Assembly (NCBI GenBank): GCA_003140315.1
Contig: PLJS01000087.1
Span: 208-37,029 of the forward strand
Length of the DNA: 36,822 nt
Direction of reading: 5' to 3'
DNA from: Hyphomicrobiales bacterium
GTDB lineage: Bacteria > Pseudomonadota > Alphaproteobacteria > Rhizobiales > Xanthobacteraceae
Shown here piece by piece: positions 28,782-35,706 of the stretch. The stretch's first letter is position 1. The number at the start of each line of letters is the position of its first letter. A program made the translations under genes and the position numbers. The notes beneath the pieces were generated by a model. It saw only the letters and a program-made list of their open reading frames with translations. It did no database searches and was not told where the DNA came from.

Positions 28782-29621
28782 ATGAAGCAACATGCGTTTC
28801 TGCTCGCGGGCGCGATCCTGTGCGCCGCCTCTCCGCTGCTGGCTCAGGAAGGCCCGCCGCTGAAAACCGTGGTGGACGGCACCTTCGCGCCACACGCGAT
28901 GCCGAAGCTCGGCGGCGGCTATGAGGGCTTCAACATCGATCTCGCCAATGAGATCGCCAAGCGCCTGAAGCGCCCCTCGGTCATCGACGCCGTGCAGTTC
29001 TCCGGCATCGTCCCGGCGCTGCAGGCCGGCACCTACGACTATGTCGCCGCGCCCACGACGGTGACCAAGGAACGCGCCGATAACATGCTGTTCACCGAGG
29101 GCTATCTCAACACCGACTTCCAATTCCTGATCAAGAAGGGCGCGCCCAAGGTCGAGAAGCTGGAAGACCTCAAGGGCAAGATCGTGTCGGTGAACAAGGG
29201 CTCGGCCTATGACGCCTGGGCGCGCGAGCTGGAGCAGAAGATCGGCTGGAAGGTGGAATCCTTCGGCACGCAGACCGACGCCGTGCAAGCCGTGCTCGCA
29301 GGACGCGCCGACGCCAACGTCGCCGGCAATACGGTGATTGCCTGGGCGGTGAAGAACAATCCGCAACTTGAACTGTCATACCTGCACTCGACCGGCCTCG
29401 TTTGGGCGGCGGCGCTGCGCAAGGATTCAAGTGAGCTGCGAAAAGTCATCGAAAACGCCATCGAATGCATGAAGCTCGACGGCACCATCGCCAAGATGCA
29501 CGAGAAGTGGTTCGGCACGAAGCCCGCGCCCGGCTCCGCGGCGGTGACAGTGTTTCCCGGCTACGGCGTGCCCGGTATGGCCGGATACGACCCGACCGAG
29601 CACACGCCGAAGTGCGACTGA
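28782..29621 (+). CDS. Amino-acid ABC transporter substrate-binding protein
   Basis: The 279-residue protein has a signal peptide (MKQHAFLLAGAILCAASPLL, cleaved after AQE) and a family 3 solute-binding domain: KTVVDGTFAPHAMPK, YEGFNIDLANEIAKRL, PALQAGTYDYVAAPTTVT, KGSAYDAWARELE, VQAVLAGRADANV. It binds polar amino acids or related compounds in the periplasm. The ATG at 28782 follows GGGGGA. It leads a plus-strand operon with the ATPase, two permeases and an N-carbamoyl-D-amino-acid hydrolase, so the ligand may be an N-carbamoyl amino acid or a hydantoin product; this is inference from context. Confidence 0.9.
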   Translation: MKQHAFLLAGAILCAASPLLAQEGPPLKTVVDGTFAPHAMPKLGGGYEGFNIDLANEIAKRLKRPSVIDAVQFSGIVPALQAGTYDYVAAPTTVTKERADNMLFTEGYLNTDFQFLIKKGAPKVEKLEDLKGKIVSVNKGSAYDAWARELEQKIGWKVESFGTQTDAVQAVLAGRADANVAGNTVIAWAVKNNPQLELSYLHSTGLVWAAALRKDSSELRKVIENAIECMKLDGTIAKMHEKWFGTKPAPGSAAVTVFPGYGVPGMAGYDPTEHTPKCD

Positions 29622-29627
29622 GTGACG

Positions 29628-30377
29628 ATGGACGCCGCGCGGCCGCCGATCCTTGAAGTTCGCGGCCTGCGCAAGAGCTTCGGTCATTCGGAAGTGCTTC
29701 GCGGCATCGACCTTGCCGTCGCGCCGCAGGAGATGGTTTTCATCATCGGTCCTTCCGGCTCGGGCAAAAGCACGCTTCTGCGCTGCTGCAATCGCCTTGA
29801 AGAGCCGACGAGCGGCGCGGTTCACCTCGGCGGCGTCGACCTGATGGCGCCTTCGACCGACATCAACGCCATGCGCCGCAAGATCGGCATGGTATTCCAG
29901 TCGTTCAATCTCTATCCGCACATGACGGCCCTCGGGAACGTCACGCTGGCGCTGCGCAAGGTGGCGGCGAGATCGCGCACCGATGCCGAGACGCTCGGCA
30001 TGGCGGCGCTTGACCGCGTCGGCCTCGCCGCAAAGGCGAAGTCGTATCCGGGGGAGCTTTCCGGCGGTCAGCAGCAGCGCGTCGCGATCGCCCGCGCGCT
30101 GGCGCTTGAGCCGACCGTGATGCTGTTCGACGAGCCGACTTCGGCGCTCGACCCCGAGCTTGTCGGCAGCGTGCTTGCGGTCATGCGCGAACTCAAAGCC
30201 GCCGGCATGACGATGCTGGTCGTCAGCCACGAGATGCGATTCGCGCGCGATGCCGCCGATCGCGTCATCTTCATGGATCACGGAGTGATCGTCGAGGAAG
30301 GGGCGCCGGACCAGATTTTCGCCAAGCCGCGCGAGGCAAGGACGCGGGCGTTCATCGCGGGGCTGACGCGCTCATGA
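29628..30377 (+). CDS. Amino-acid ABC transporter ATP-binding protein
   Basis: The 249-residue ATPase has Walker [11 protein letters not shown]-loop [13 protein letters not shown], signature [17 protein letters not shown], Walker [13 protein letters not shown] and His switch [14 protein letters not shown], the GlnQ/HisP type used with polar amino acids. The ATG at 29628 is used; a GTG at 29622, directly after the receptor stop, would add two residues. Its stop overlaps the first permease start in ATGA. Confidence 0.93.
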   Translation: MDAARPPILEVRGLRKSFGHSEVLRGIDLAVAPQEMVFIIGPSGSGKSTLLRCCNRLEEPTSGAVHLGGVDLMAPSTDINAMRRKIGMVFQSFNLYPHMTALGNVTLALRKVAARSRTDAETLGMAALDRVGLAAKAKSYPGELSGGQQQRVAIARALALEPTVMLFDEPTSALDPELVGSVLAVMRELKAAGMTMLVVSHEMRFARDAADRVIFMDHGVIVEEGAPDQIFAKPREARTRAFIAGLTRS

Positions 30378-31057
30378 ACGACTGGTCCCGCTTCGTCGAA
30401 GCCTTCTTCAAGTCGAACCTCATCGAGCAATACCTCCCCTCGATCCTGCAAGGCGTGGTCACGACGATCGAGATCGCGCTTGCTGTCGTCGTAACGGGGT
30501 TGGCGTTCGGCCTGGCGCTCGCCGTCGTCCGTTCGTTCGAGATCAGGCCGCTCAACGTGCTGATCATCATCCTTGTCGACATACTTCGCGCGCTGCCGCC
30601 GCTGGTGATCGTGCTGATCGTCTATTTCGGCCTGCCCAATGTCGGGGTGAGCATCCCTTCTTTTGCGGTGCTGTGGCTGGTTCTCTCGCTCGTGCTTGCG
30701 GCGTTCGCGGAAGAGATCTTCTGGGCTGGCATCCTCTCGGTGCCGAAGGGCCAATGGGAGGCGGCACGCTCAACGGGACTGAGTTTCCTCGGCACGCTCG
30801 GCTACATCGTGCTGCCGCAGGCCGTGCGCCTCACCGTGCCGCCGATCACGAACCGCACGGTGGCGATCACCAAGAACACCGCGCTCGGCACCGTGATCGG
30901 CGTACCGGAAATCCTCAATCAGGCGACCACCGCGCAATCCTTTTCCGGCAACGCCACACCGCTGATGATGGGCGCGCTCGCCTACATCATCCTGTTCATT
31001 CCGGTCGTTGCGCTCGGCCGGTACCTCGAAACACGCTTCGCCTGGCGGAGGAACTGA
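30374..31057 (+). CDS. Amino-acid ABC transporter permease (first subunit)
   Basis: The 227-residue protein has five or so membrane segments and the HisM/GlnP-type conserved loop [25 protein letters not shown], which couples to the ATPase. The N-terminal part reads [20 protein letters not shown]. Its start overlaps the ATPase stop by four bases, and its stop overlaps the second permease start by one base. The pair would form a heterodimeric channel in the inner membrane. Confidence 0.92.
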   Translation: MNDWSRFVEAFFKSNLIEQYLPSILQGVVTTIEIALAVVVTGLAFGLALAVVRSFEIRPLNVLIIILVDILRALPPLVIVLIVYFGLPNVGVSIPSFAVLWLVLSLVLAAFAEEIFWAGILSVPKGQWEAARSTGLSFLGTLGYIVLPQAVRLTVPPITNRTVAITKNTALGTVIGVPEILNQATTAQSFSGNATPLMMGALAYIILFIPVVALGRYLETRFAWRRN

Positions 31058-31722
31058 TGGAAGCGATCATCCAGCAGTTCTTCAATCTCGACATCATGGC
31101 GCGCGCGCTGCCGCTGGTGCTGGCGGGGCTGAGGCAGACCCTGCTGCTCTGCTTCATCGTCATTCCGCTCGGGCTCGTCGGCGGGCTCGTGTTCGCGCTC
31201 GCCTCGTTGTCGTCCTCGCGTACGGTGCGCTGGAGCATGATCGCGGCGATCGATTTCTTCCGCGCCGTACCGCCGCTGGTGCTGCTGATCTTCGTCTATT
31301 CCGGCCTGCCGTTTGCCGGCATCCGTCTGTCGCCGCTGACGGCCGTCGCGGTCGCGTTCTTCCTCAATACGTCGAGCTATTACGGCGAGATCTATCGCGC
31401 CGGCATCGAGAGCGTCGGGCGTGGCCAGTGGGACGCGGCGCGTTCCACGGGCTTAAGCGCCGTCAGCACGCTCAGCCACGTCGTGCTGCCGCAGGCAGTG
31501 CGCAATGTATTGCCCGATCTCGTGTCCAACACCGTCGAGGTGGTGAAGCTCACCTCGATCGCCAGCGTCGTGGCGCTGCCGGAATTATTGTATTCCGCCG
31601 ACATGGCGCGCTCGGTGACCTTCAACGCCTCGCCGATCGTGCTTGCGGCGGCGATCTATCTCGTCATGCTGTGGCCGGTGGTCCGGCTCATCAGCCGGCT
31701 TGAACGAAGAATGGCGTCGTGA
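31057..31722 (+). CDS. Amino-acid ABC transporter permease (second subunit)
   Basis: The 221-residue protein is a HisM/GlnP-type permease with the coupling loop [25 protein letters not shown] and an N-terminal LPLVLAGLRQTLLLCFIVIPL. The start ATG at 31057 overlaps the previous stop (TGATG). Its own stop overlaps the ATG of the carbamoylase gene in the same way, so enzyme and transporter are tightly coupled. Confidence 0.92.
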   Translation: MEAIIQQFFNLDIMARALPLVLAGLRQTLLLCFIVIPLGLVGGLVFALASLSSSRTVRWSMIAAIDFFRAVPPLVLLIFVYSGLPFAGIRLSPLTAVAVAFFLNTSSYYGEIYRAGIESVGRGQWDAARSTGLSAVSTLSHVVLPQAVRNVLPDLVSNTVEVVKLTSIASVVALPELLYSADMARSVTFNASPIVLAAAIYLVMLWPVVRLISRLERRMAS

Positions 31723-32651
31723 TGTCCCGCATCCTCCGTGTCGCAGCCGCTCAATCCGGCCCAATCCAGAAAGCCGAGTCGCGCCAGGCTGTGGTGAAGC
31801 GCTTGTGCGATCTGCTCGAGCAGGCACATGCGGAAGGCGTGAATTTCGTCGTATTCACCGAGCTTGCGCTCACCACCTTCTTTCCCCGCTGGTACATGAC
31901 CGATCAGGCCGAGGTGGATAGCTGGTTCGAGCGCGAGATGCCTAACGCCGCGACGCGGCCGCTGTTCGAGAAAGCGGCGCAGTACGACATCGGCTTCTAT
32001 CTCGGCTATGCGGAGCTGACCCCGGACGGCCACCACTACAACACCGCGATCCTAGTCGACCGCGACGGCAACATCGTCGGCAAGTACCGCAAGGTGCATC
32101 TGCCCGGTCATTCCGAGTTCGATCCCGCGCGCGCGTTCCAGCATCTGGAGAAGCGCTACTTCGAGCCGGGCAATCTCGGCTTCCCGGTGTGGCGCACGAT
32201 GGGCGGCATTTTCGGCATGGCGGTGTGCAACGACCGCCGCTGGCCCGAGACCTACCGCGTGATGGGCCTGCAAGGCGTCGAGATGGTCGTGCTCGGCTAC
32301 AACACGCCATCGGTCAATTCGCAGAAGGCCGACGAAGGCCCGGAGAAGCGCCTGTTCCACCATAACCTCTCGGTGCAGGCCGGCGCCTATCAGAATTCCA
32401 CCTTCGTGATCGCGACCGCAAAATGCGGCGTCGAGGACGGCTTCCCGCTGTTCGGCGGAAGCTGCATCGTCCATCCCGACGGCGAGATCATCGCCAGCGC
32501 AAAGACCAAGGGCGACGAGCTGGTGGTTGCGACCATCGATCTCGACGACACGAAGTTCAACAAGAACACCATCTTCGACTTCGCGCGCCACCGCCGCATC
32601 GAGCACTACGGCCGCATCACCAGCCAAACCGGCGTCACGCTGCCGGAATAA
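31722..32651 (+). CDS. N-carbamoyl-D-amino-acid hydrolase (carbon-nitrogen hydrolase family)
   Basis: The 309-residue protein matches the Agrobacterium D-carbamoylase along its length, with segments such as VNFVVFTELALTTFFPRW, KYRKVHLPGHSEF, HLEKRYFEPGNLGFPV and CNDRRWPETYRVMGL. The nitrilase-superfamily triad is visible: Glu47, Lys124 and Cys169 when the ATG at 31722 is used (a GTG one codon earlier is possible). The enzyme cleaves N-carbamoyl-D-amino acids to D-amino acid, ammonia and carbon dioxide in the cytoplasm, the last step of hydantoin breakdown. No hydantoinase gene is in the window. The stop of the permease gene overlaps its start by one base, so the transporter probably brings in its substrate or product. 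Confidence 0.9.
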   Translation: MSRILRVAAAQSGPIQKAESRQAVVKRLCDLLEQAHAEGVNFVVFTELALTTFFPRWYMTDQAEVDSWFEREMPNAATRPLFEKAAQYDIGFYLGYAELTPDGHHYNTAILVDRDGNIVGKYRKVHLPGHSEFDPARAFQHLEKRYFEPGNLGFPVWRTMGGIFGMAVCNDRRWPETYRVMGLQGVEMVVLGYNTPSVNSQKADEGPEKRLFHHNLSVQAGAYQNSTFVIATAKCGVEDGFPLFGGSCIVHPDGEIIASAKTKGDELVVATIDLDDTKFNKNTIFDFARHRRIEHYGRITSQTGVTLPE

Positions 32652-32662
32652 AAGAAAGTCAC

Positions 32663-33316
32663 ATGCAAGAACTCTCCTACGACCTGACTACCCTCTCGCC
32701 GCACGACCGCTACAAGCTGCTCATCAGCTTGGTGATCCCACGCCCGATCGCGCTCGTCACCACGCTCGGCCGGACCGGGATCGTGAACGCCGCGCCGTTC
32801 TCGTTCTTTAATATCTTCAGCGAGGACCCTGCGCTCTGCGTGCTTGGTCTCCAGGCAAAGCCCGGCGGCGGCCTGAAGGATACCTCGGCGCACATTCGCG
32901 ATCGCGGCGCGTTCGTGGTGAACCTCGTCGACGAGGCGATCGGCCAACAGATGAACCAGTGCGCGGTCGATTTCCCGCCCGAGATCAGCGAGATCGACGC
33001 AGCGAAGCTGAGCCTGCTGCCGAGCGAGAAGGTCGCGGTGCCGCGCATCGCCGAAGCGCCGGCCGCGCTCGAATGCCGCCACTACACCACGCTGGAAGTG
33101 AGTGCGCTGCGCCGCCTTGCGATCGGCGAGATCGTGCATGTTCACGTGCGTCGTGGGCTGTGGGATCCCGACAAGATGCGCGTCGACATGACACAGTACC
33201 GCCCGCTCGCGCGCCTCTACGGCAATTTCTACGCCTCGCTCGGCGAGCCGTTCACCCACGTGCGGCAGAGTTACGAGGAATGGGCGGCGGAGCAGAAGGG
33301 GAAGGCGTCACCCTGA
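32663..33316 (+). CDS. Flavin reductase-like protein (FMN-binding split barrel)
   Basis: The 217-residue protein belongs to the DIM6/NTAB flavin reductase group: RYKLLISLVIPRPIALVTTLG, GIVNAAPFSFFNIFSEDPAL, LKDTSAHIRDRGAFVVNLVDE. Such proteins bind FMN and reduce flavin for a partner oxygenase or act on small substrates. It lies 11 bases after the carbamoylase gene, with only a weak ribosome site (AAAGAAAG). Its last codons and stop fall inside a palindromic repeat (33308-33404), so the extreme C-terminus (KASP) is repeat-derived. No partner oxygenase is seen. Confidence 0.87.
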   Translation: MQELSYDLTTLSPHDRYKLLISLVIPRPIALVTTLGRTGIVNAAPFSFFNIFSEDPALCVLGLQAKPGGGLKDTSAHIRDRGAFVVNLVDEAIGQQMNQCAVDFPPEISEIDAAKLSLLPSEKVAVPRIAEAPAALECRHYTTLEVSALRRLAIGEIVHVHVRRGLWDPDKMRVDMTQYRPLARLYGNFYASLGEPFTHVRQSYEEWAAEQKGKASP

Positions 33317-33404
33317 GGTGCGAGCCGCGCTCGCGGCGAGCCTCGAAGGGCGACAGCGTGCGCGGCCATCCTTCGAGGGCCGCTTCGCGGCCGCCTCAGG
33401 ATGA
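33308..33404. repeat. Palindromic intergenic repeat between convergent genes
   Basis: The outer arms TCACCCTGAGG (33308-33318) and CCTCAGGATGA (33394-33404) pair with one mismatch, and inner arms GCCTCGAAGG and CCTTCGAGG also pair. Extruded, it gives a long stem. Elements of this CTGAGG...CTTCGAGG kind are widespread between genes in Bradyrhizobium-like genomes. Here it carries the stop codon of the flavin reductase gene and probably ends transcripts from both sides. Confidence 0.75.
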
Positions 33405-33416
33405 CGGCGGAGCGGT

Positions 33417-34082
33417 TCAACGCGCCAACTGCACCGTGCCGATCGCCATCGTCACCGCGGCTTGCGTCGGATCGATCACCGGAATGCCGAGCGCATCTTC
33501 CAGCGGCCGGCGATGCCGCGCCATGCCGGCGCACCCCATCACGATCGCGTTCGCGCCATCCTGATCTTTCAGCGCGCGTCCGACCTCAAGCATGCGCGCG
33601 AGTGTGCCTTCGCCGCTCGTGGTCTCGGCGACGGACATTCCGAGCGGCCGCTCGCCTGCGAGCCGGTCCATCAGCCCCATCTGACGCAGATAGCGCGTGT
33701 GGCGCGCGATCGACTTTTGCAGAATCGCGATCACGCCGAAGCGTTCCGCGCGCGCAAGCGCGGTCAGCACGCCGCATTCCGCGATGCCGAACACGGGACG
33801 CGTCGTGCCCTCGCGGCAGACATGCAGGCCAGGGTCGCTGTAGCAGGCGATGATGAAGGCGTCGGATGCATTGTCTACCTCTACGAGCCGCCGCAGCGGC
33901 ATCGCGACACTGTCCACGTGCTCCTGCGTCTCGATGCCGAACGGCCCTTCGGCGAGCGTCGAGCACACGAGCTCGGGACCGTCCGCGAACCGGAGCGGTT
34001 GCAGCGCCTCGTCGATTCCGCGCGTGACGGCCTCGTTGGAGTTCGGATTGACGACACGGATGCGCGGGCGGGTTTCGGTCAT
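33417..34082 (-). CDS. Aspartate/glutamate or hydantoin racemase family protein
   Basis: The 221-residue protein has the racemase family start RIRVVNPNSNEAVTRGIDEAL and the two active-site Cys segments, IIACYSDPGLHV and VMGCAGMARHRR, about a hundred residues apart. These act as paired acid/base thiols in cofactor-free racemases such as hydantoin, Asp and Glu racemases. I start it at the ATG at 34082; the longer reading to 34148 lacks family similarity. It faces the carbamoylase/flavin reductase operon across a palindromic repeat. With the carbamoylase it fits hydantoin or N-carbamoyl amino-acid metabolism. Confidence 0.87.
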   Translation of the reverse strand: MTETRPRIRVVNPNSNEAVTRGIDEALQPLRFADGPELVCSTLAEGPFGIETQEHVDSVAMPLRRLVEVDNASDAFIIACYSDPGLHVCREGTTRPVFGIAECGVLTALARAERFGVIAILQKSIARHTRYLRQMGLMDRLAGERPLGMSVAETTSGEGTLARMLEVGRALKDQDGANAIVMGCAGMARHRRPLEDALGIPVIDPTQAAVTMAIGTVQLAR

Positions 34083-34213
34083 GAGTGTCTCGCGGCAAGG
34101 TTCACACCCAGGATAACCGGAATATGTGGGCAGGTCTCGCGCCGACATCGCGGCGCCGGAGTGGCTACAAGAAGGCGTGCCGCAGATCAGATGTTTATCG
34201 CTCCGCGCGGAAG

Positions 34214-34244
34214 ATTAACTCTCGTTAATTGATACCTATTATCA
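34214..34244. promoter_or_regulatory. Candidate promoter with overlapping palindromes, upstream of the tRNA array
   Basis: An AT-rich block carries TTAACT (34215-34220), 16 bases, then TATTAT (34237-34242), a fair sigma-70-like pair on the plus strand. The first hexamer is inside a perfect inverted repeat ATTAAC-TCTC-GTTAAT (34214-34229), and a second, TGATA-CCTAT-TATCA (34230-34244), covers the -10. This layout suggests a repressible promoter. It points to the mini-ORFs and tRNA array. No regulator gene is visible nearby. Confidence 0.45.
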
Positions 34245-34305
34245 AAATTCGTGACTTGATTTTCTGACCCGAGTATGTGATTTAGCCTTCAGTCGAGAGG
34301 ATTCC

Positions 34306-34461
34306 ATGTTTTCGCTACGCTCATATCGCGGCAGTCCGACCGCCGCCACGCCGTCGTTTGATCGACGGGATGGCCGGTGCGGCATGCGTTGGTGCGTGGT
34401 CGGACTGGATACGATCGCGGCGACTGCAAAGCTCGAACAAGAGCTCTGCATCTTTAGATAA
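34306..34461 (+). CDS. Mini-ORF, 51 codons, upstream of the tRNA array
   Basis: An open frame of 51 codons begins MFSLRSYRGSP and ends LEQELCIFR. It has a good ribosome site, GAGAGG five bases before the ATG. I do not recognise the product; it has three Cys and several Arg, with no membrane segment or signal. It lies about 64 bases after the candidate promoter, between the racemase start and the tRNA array. It could be a real small protein, a leader peptide, or chance. Confidence 0.35.
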   Translation: MFSLRSYRGSPTAATPSFDRRDGRCGMRWCVVGLDTIAATAKLEQELCIFR

Positions 34462-34507
34462 TCGGCGGCGGGTTCCCGGACCTCCGCCAAACAGGCGAGA
34501 GGTTAAA

Positions 34508-34552
34508 ATGGCCCGCAAGATCAAGACGATACATCGAGAATCGGATTCGTGA
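34508..34552 (+). CDS. Mini-ORF, 14 codons, possible leader peptide
   Basis: A 14-codon frame reads MARKIKTIHRESDS and stops. It has the same ribosome-site geometry as the 51-codon ORF 47 bases before: GAGAGG, five bases, ATG. It is basic. It may be a leader peptide or the first codons of a gene lost by deletion. No attenuator hairpin with a T-run follows it that I can see. Confidence 0.25.
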   Translation: MARKIKTIHRESDS

Positions 34553-34706
34553 TGGCGTGCGTACCAGGACCCTTGCGTGACGACCGCTGTTTGACATCGT
34601 GAACGTCCAGATTGGACGGGCAATCGTGCAACCGCGTCCGGATTAATCTCCGGATCCGCAGCGGGATTACCGTCCGTTTGTCAATTTTAAGAGTTTAAGA
34701 CTTTTA
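34553..34706. other. Leader region directly before the tRNA array
   Basis: This 154-base stretch has a TTGACA (34591-34596) without a convincing -10 at 16-18 bases, a short hairpin TCCGG/CCGGA near 34636-34655, and an AT-rich run (34681-34706) immediately before the first tRNA. The AT-rich run may be a promoter or a processing leader. No gene is seen. Confidence 0.35.
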
Positions 34707-34782
34707 GCTGGCATAGCTCAGTCGGCAGAGCGCGCCCCTCGTAATGGCGAGGCCGGGAGTTCGATCCTTCCTGCCAGCACCA
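34707..34782 (+). tRNA. tRNA-Thr (anticodon CGU)
   Basis: Acceptor GCTGGCA pairs fully with TGCCAGC, followed by A73 and encoded CCA. The D-arm is GCTC/GAGC with GG in the loop, and the anticodon loop is CTCGTAA. The T-loop TTCGATC is canonical. One mismatch (C31-T39) closes the anticodon stem. This is the first and one of the most normal genes of the array. Confidence 0.9.
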
Positions 34783-34786
34783 GCAT

Positions 34787-34858
34787 GCTCTCTTCGTTCA
34801 TTCGGCAGGACGCCGCCTTGGTATGGCGGAGAGACAGGATCGTACCCTGTAGAGAGCA
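34787..34858 (+). tRNA. tRNA-Thr (anticodon GGU), swapped T-loop pair
   Basis: Acceptor GCTCTCT/AGAGAGC, D-stem GTTC/GGAC, anticodon stem CCGCC/GGCGG and T-stem ACAGG/CCTGT all pair. The anticodon loop is TTGGTAT. The T-loop is ATCGTAC, so U54-A58 has become A54-U58. After A73 the sequence reads CA and then runs into the next tRNA, so CCA is not encoded. The next gene's first base is the last base of that CA. Confidence 0.85.
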
Positions 34859-34859
34859 C

Positions 34860-34935
34860 AGGCCACTAGTCCAACGGCAGAGACAATGCGCTCAGACCGC
34901 ATCCAGTCGGAGTTCGAATCTCCGGTGGCCTACCA
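34860..34935 (+). tRNA. Class I tRNA with leucine anticodon CAG
   Basis: Acceptor AGGCCAC pairs perfectly with GTGGCCT, then A73 and CCA. Anticodon stem ATGCG/CGCAT holds loop CTCAGAC, anticodon CAG. T-stem CGGAG/CTCCG holds canonical TTCGAAT. The variable loop is only five bases (CCAGT). Normal bacterial tRNA-Leu has a long variable arm, so which synthetase charges this molecule is uncertain. It resembles the GAG gene at 35305. Confidence 0.85.
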
Positions 34936-34943
34936 AGAATCGA

Positions 34944-35018
34944 AGGCGCTTAGCTCAGAGGAAGAGCGTCGGTCCTACAAACCGAAGGTCGAGATATCGT
35001 AATTCTCAGCGCCTACCA
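34944..35018 (+). tRNA. tRNA-Val (anticodon UAC), C33 and swapped T-loop pair
   Basis: Acceptor AGGCGCT/AGCGCCT, D-stem GCTC/GAGC and anticodon stem TCGGT/ACCGA pair perfectly; A73 and CCA follow. The anticodon loop CCTACAA has C where U33 is nearly universal. The T-loop ATCGTAA has A54-U58 in place of U54-A58, with a T-T mismatch at the inner end of the T-stem. Confidence 0.85.
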
Positions 35019-35023
35019 ATCAC

Positions 35024-35097
35024 TGTCCCGTAACTCAAAGGCAGAGCACCTGGCCGATAACCGGGCGACCACGGATCGTTACCGTGCGGGACGACCA
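35024..35097 (+). tRNA. tRNA-Ile (anticodon GAU), C33 and swapped T-loop pair
   Basis: Acceptor TGTCCCG pairs with CGGGACG (first pair U-G), then A73 and CCA. Anticodon stem CCTGG/CCGGG holds CCGATAA, which has C33. T-stem CACGG/CCGTG holds ATCGTTA, an A54-U58 loop. The D-loop keeps GG. The D-stem has one A-C mismatch at 10-25. Confidence 0.83.
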
Positions 35098-35143
35098 ACT
35101 TCGGAGAACCACAATGCGGAACTGCAAACACGCGGTCTGACAT
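35098..35143. other. 46-base spacer in the tRNA array with a possible tRNA remnant
   Basis: This is the longest spacer not explained by a repeat or hairpin. It contains CTGCAAA, the anticodon loop of tRNA-Cys, but flanking bases do not form a stem. Its end, GCGGTC, can pair with the GGACCGC acceptor of the next tRNA. It may be the remains of a deleted tRNA. Confidence 0.35.
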
Positions 35144-35218
35144 GGACCGCAAGCATAGAAGTAATGCGCTGGCCTTTTAACCCATGAGAACACGGGGCAG
35201 TACCGTGGCGGTTCACCA
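35144..35218 (+). tRNA. tRNA-Lys (anticodon UUU), GGCAG-type T-loop
   Basis: Acceptor GGACCGC/GCGGTTC (one G-U), A73, CCA. Positions 8-9 are AA, so U8 is lost. D-stem GCAT/ATGC holds AGAAGTA, which lacks the GG pair. The anticodon loop is CTTTTAA, with mismatches at both ends of its stem. T-stem CACGG/CCGTG holds GGCAGTA: G54, G55, C56, A57, G58. It is a paralogue of the CUU gene next to it. Confidence 0.82.
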
Positions 35219-35225
35219 GCGTTTC

Positions 35226-35300
35226 GGACCACAAGCATAAAGGTAATGCGCGCGCCTCTTAAGCGCTGAGAACGCGGATCGTTACCGTGGTGGTCCTCCA
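35226..35300 (+). tRNA. tRNA-Lys (anticodon CUU), A8 and swapped T-loop pair
   Basis: Acceptor GGACCAC/GTGGTCC pairs perfectly; base 73 is U, followed by CCA. Positions 8-9 are AA. D-stem GCAT/ATGC holds AAAGGTA, which keeps GG. The anticodon loop is CTCTTAA. T-loop ATCGTTA has A54-U58. Compared with its UUU neighbour, GG in the D-loop goes with U55 here and AG goes with G55 there. Confidence 0.83.
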
Positions 35301-35304
35301 ATTC

Positions 35305-35380
35305 GTGCCTGTACCCCAATGGCAGAGGGATCGCGTTGAGAGCGCGTTCAGTCGGCGTTCAAATCGCCGCAGGCACACCA
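35305..35380 (+). tRNA. Class I tRNA with leucine anticodon GAG
   Basis: Acceptor GTGCCTG/CAGGCAC pairs perfectly, then A73 and CCA. The anticodon loop is TTGAGAG. T-stem CGGCG/CGCCG holds TTCAAAT. The variable loop is five bases (TCAGT), as in the CAG gene at 34860, with which it shares the D-loop and TCAGTCGG-type T-arm entry. The two form a small family of short-variable-loop leucine-anticodon tRNAs. Confidence 0.85.
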
Positions 35381-35381
35381 A

Positions 35382-35456
35382 GGCCCGTTATGCATCTGGT
35401 GAGGCAGCTTGCCTGTCGAGCAAGTGAGAGGGGATCGAAACCCCTACGGGCCGCCA
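35382..35456 (+). tRNA. tRNA-Asp (anticodon GUC)
   Basis: Acceptor GGCCCGT/ACGGGCC and anticodon stem CTTGC/GCAAG pair perfectly; the loop is CTGTCGA. G73, an aspartate identity base, is kept, followed by CCA. T-stem AGGGG/CCCCT holds ATCGAAA, so the 54-58 pair is A-A. It starts one base after the CCA of the previous gene. Confidence 0.87.
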
Positions 35457-35460
35457 ATTT

Positions 35461-35537
35461 CGTCGCGTAGCTCAGATGGAGAGAGCACACGGTTCCGGAC
35501 CGTGAGGCCGGGTGTTCGAGCCACCCCGCGACGCCCA
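35461..35537 (+). tRNA. tRNA-Arg (anticodon CCG)
   Basis: All four stems pair perfectly: CGTCGCG/CGCGACG, GCTC/GAGC, CACGG/CCGTG and GGGTG/CACCC. The anticodon loop is TTCCGGA and the T-loop TTCGAGC is canonical. Base 73 is C, then CCA; C73 is unusual for arginine. Confidence 0.9.
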
Positions 35538-35540
35538 AAC

Positions 35541-35611
35541 GGCATGATCCCGAAAATGCCTGCCCCGGACGTGATCCGGGGTGTGCAGCGGTTTTCGGAA
35601 ACGATCATGCC
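35541..35611. repeat. Palindromic repeat inside the tRNA array
   Basis: Outer arms GGCATGATC and GATCATGCC are exact inverted repeats, with inner CCGAAAA and TTTTCGG arms and a central CCCCGGA/TCCGGGG hairpin. It is the same family as bases 1-63 of the window. Its presence between two tRNA genes shows that the array has lived in this kind of host genome long enough to receive a resident repeat. Confidence 0.8.
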
Positions 35612-35618
35612 CGAATCA

Positions 35619-35704
35619 GGAAGGTGGCGCTCGGCGGCGGGCAACCGGTCTCGAAAACCGGGCCAACGGAAACGTTGATGGTTCGACTCCTTCACCTTCC
35701 GCCA
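35619..35704 (+). tRNA. tRNA-Ser (anticodon CGA)
   Basis: Acceptor GGAAGGT/ACCTTCC and anticodon stem CCGGT/ACCGG pair perfectly; the loop is CTCGAAA. The long variable arm AACG-GAAA-CGTT is a perfect stem with a GNRA loop, as expected for serine. G73, a serine identity base, is kept, and CCA is encoded. The T-loop TTCGACT is canonical. Confidence 0.9.
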
Positions 35705-35706
35705 AT

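Noticed and set aside
34591-34596. TTGACA as the -35 of an array promoter
   Set aside because: No fair -10 hexamer lies 15-19 bases downstream, so I do not call a promoter there.
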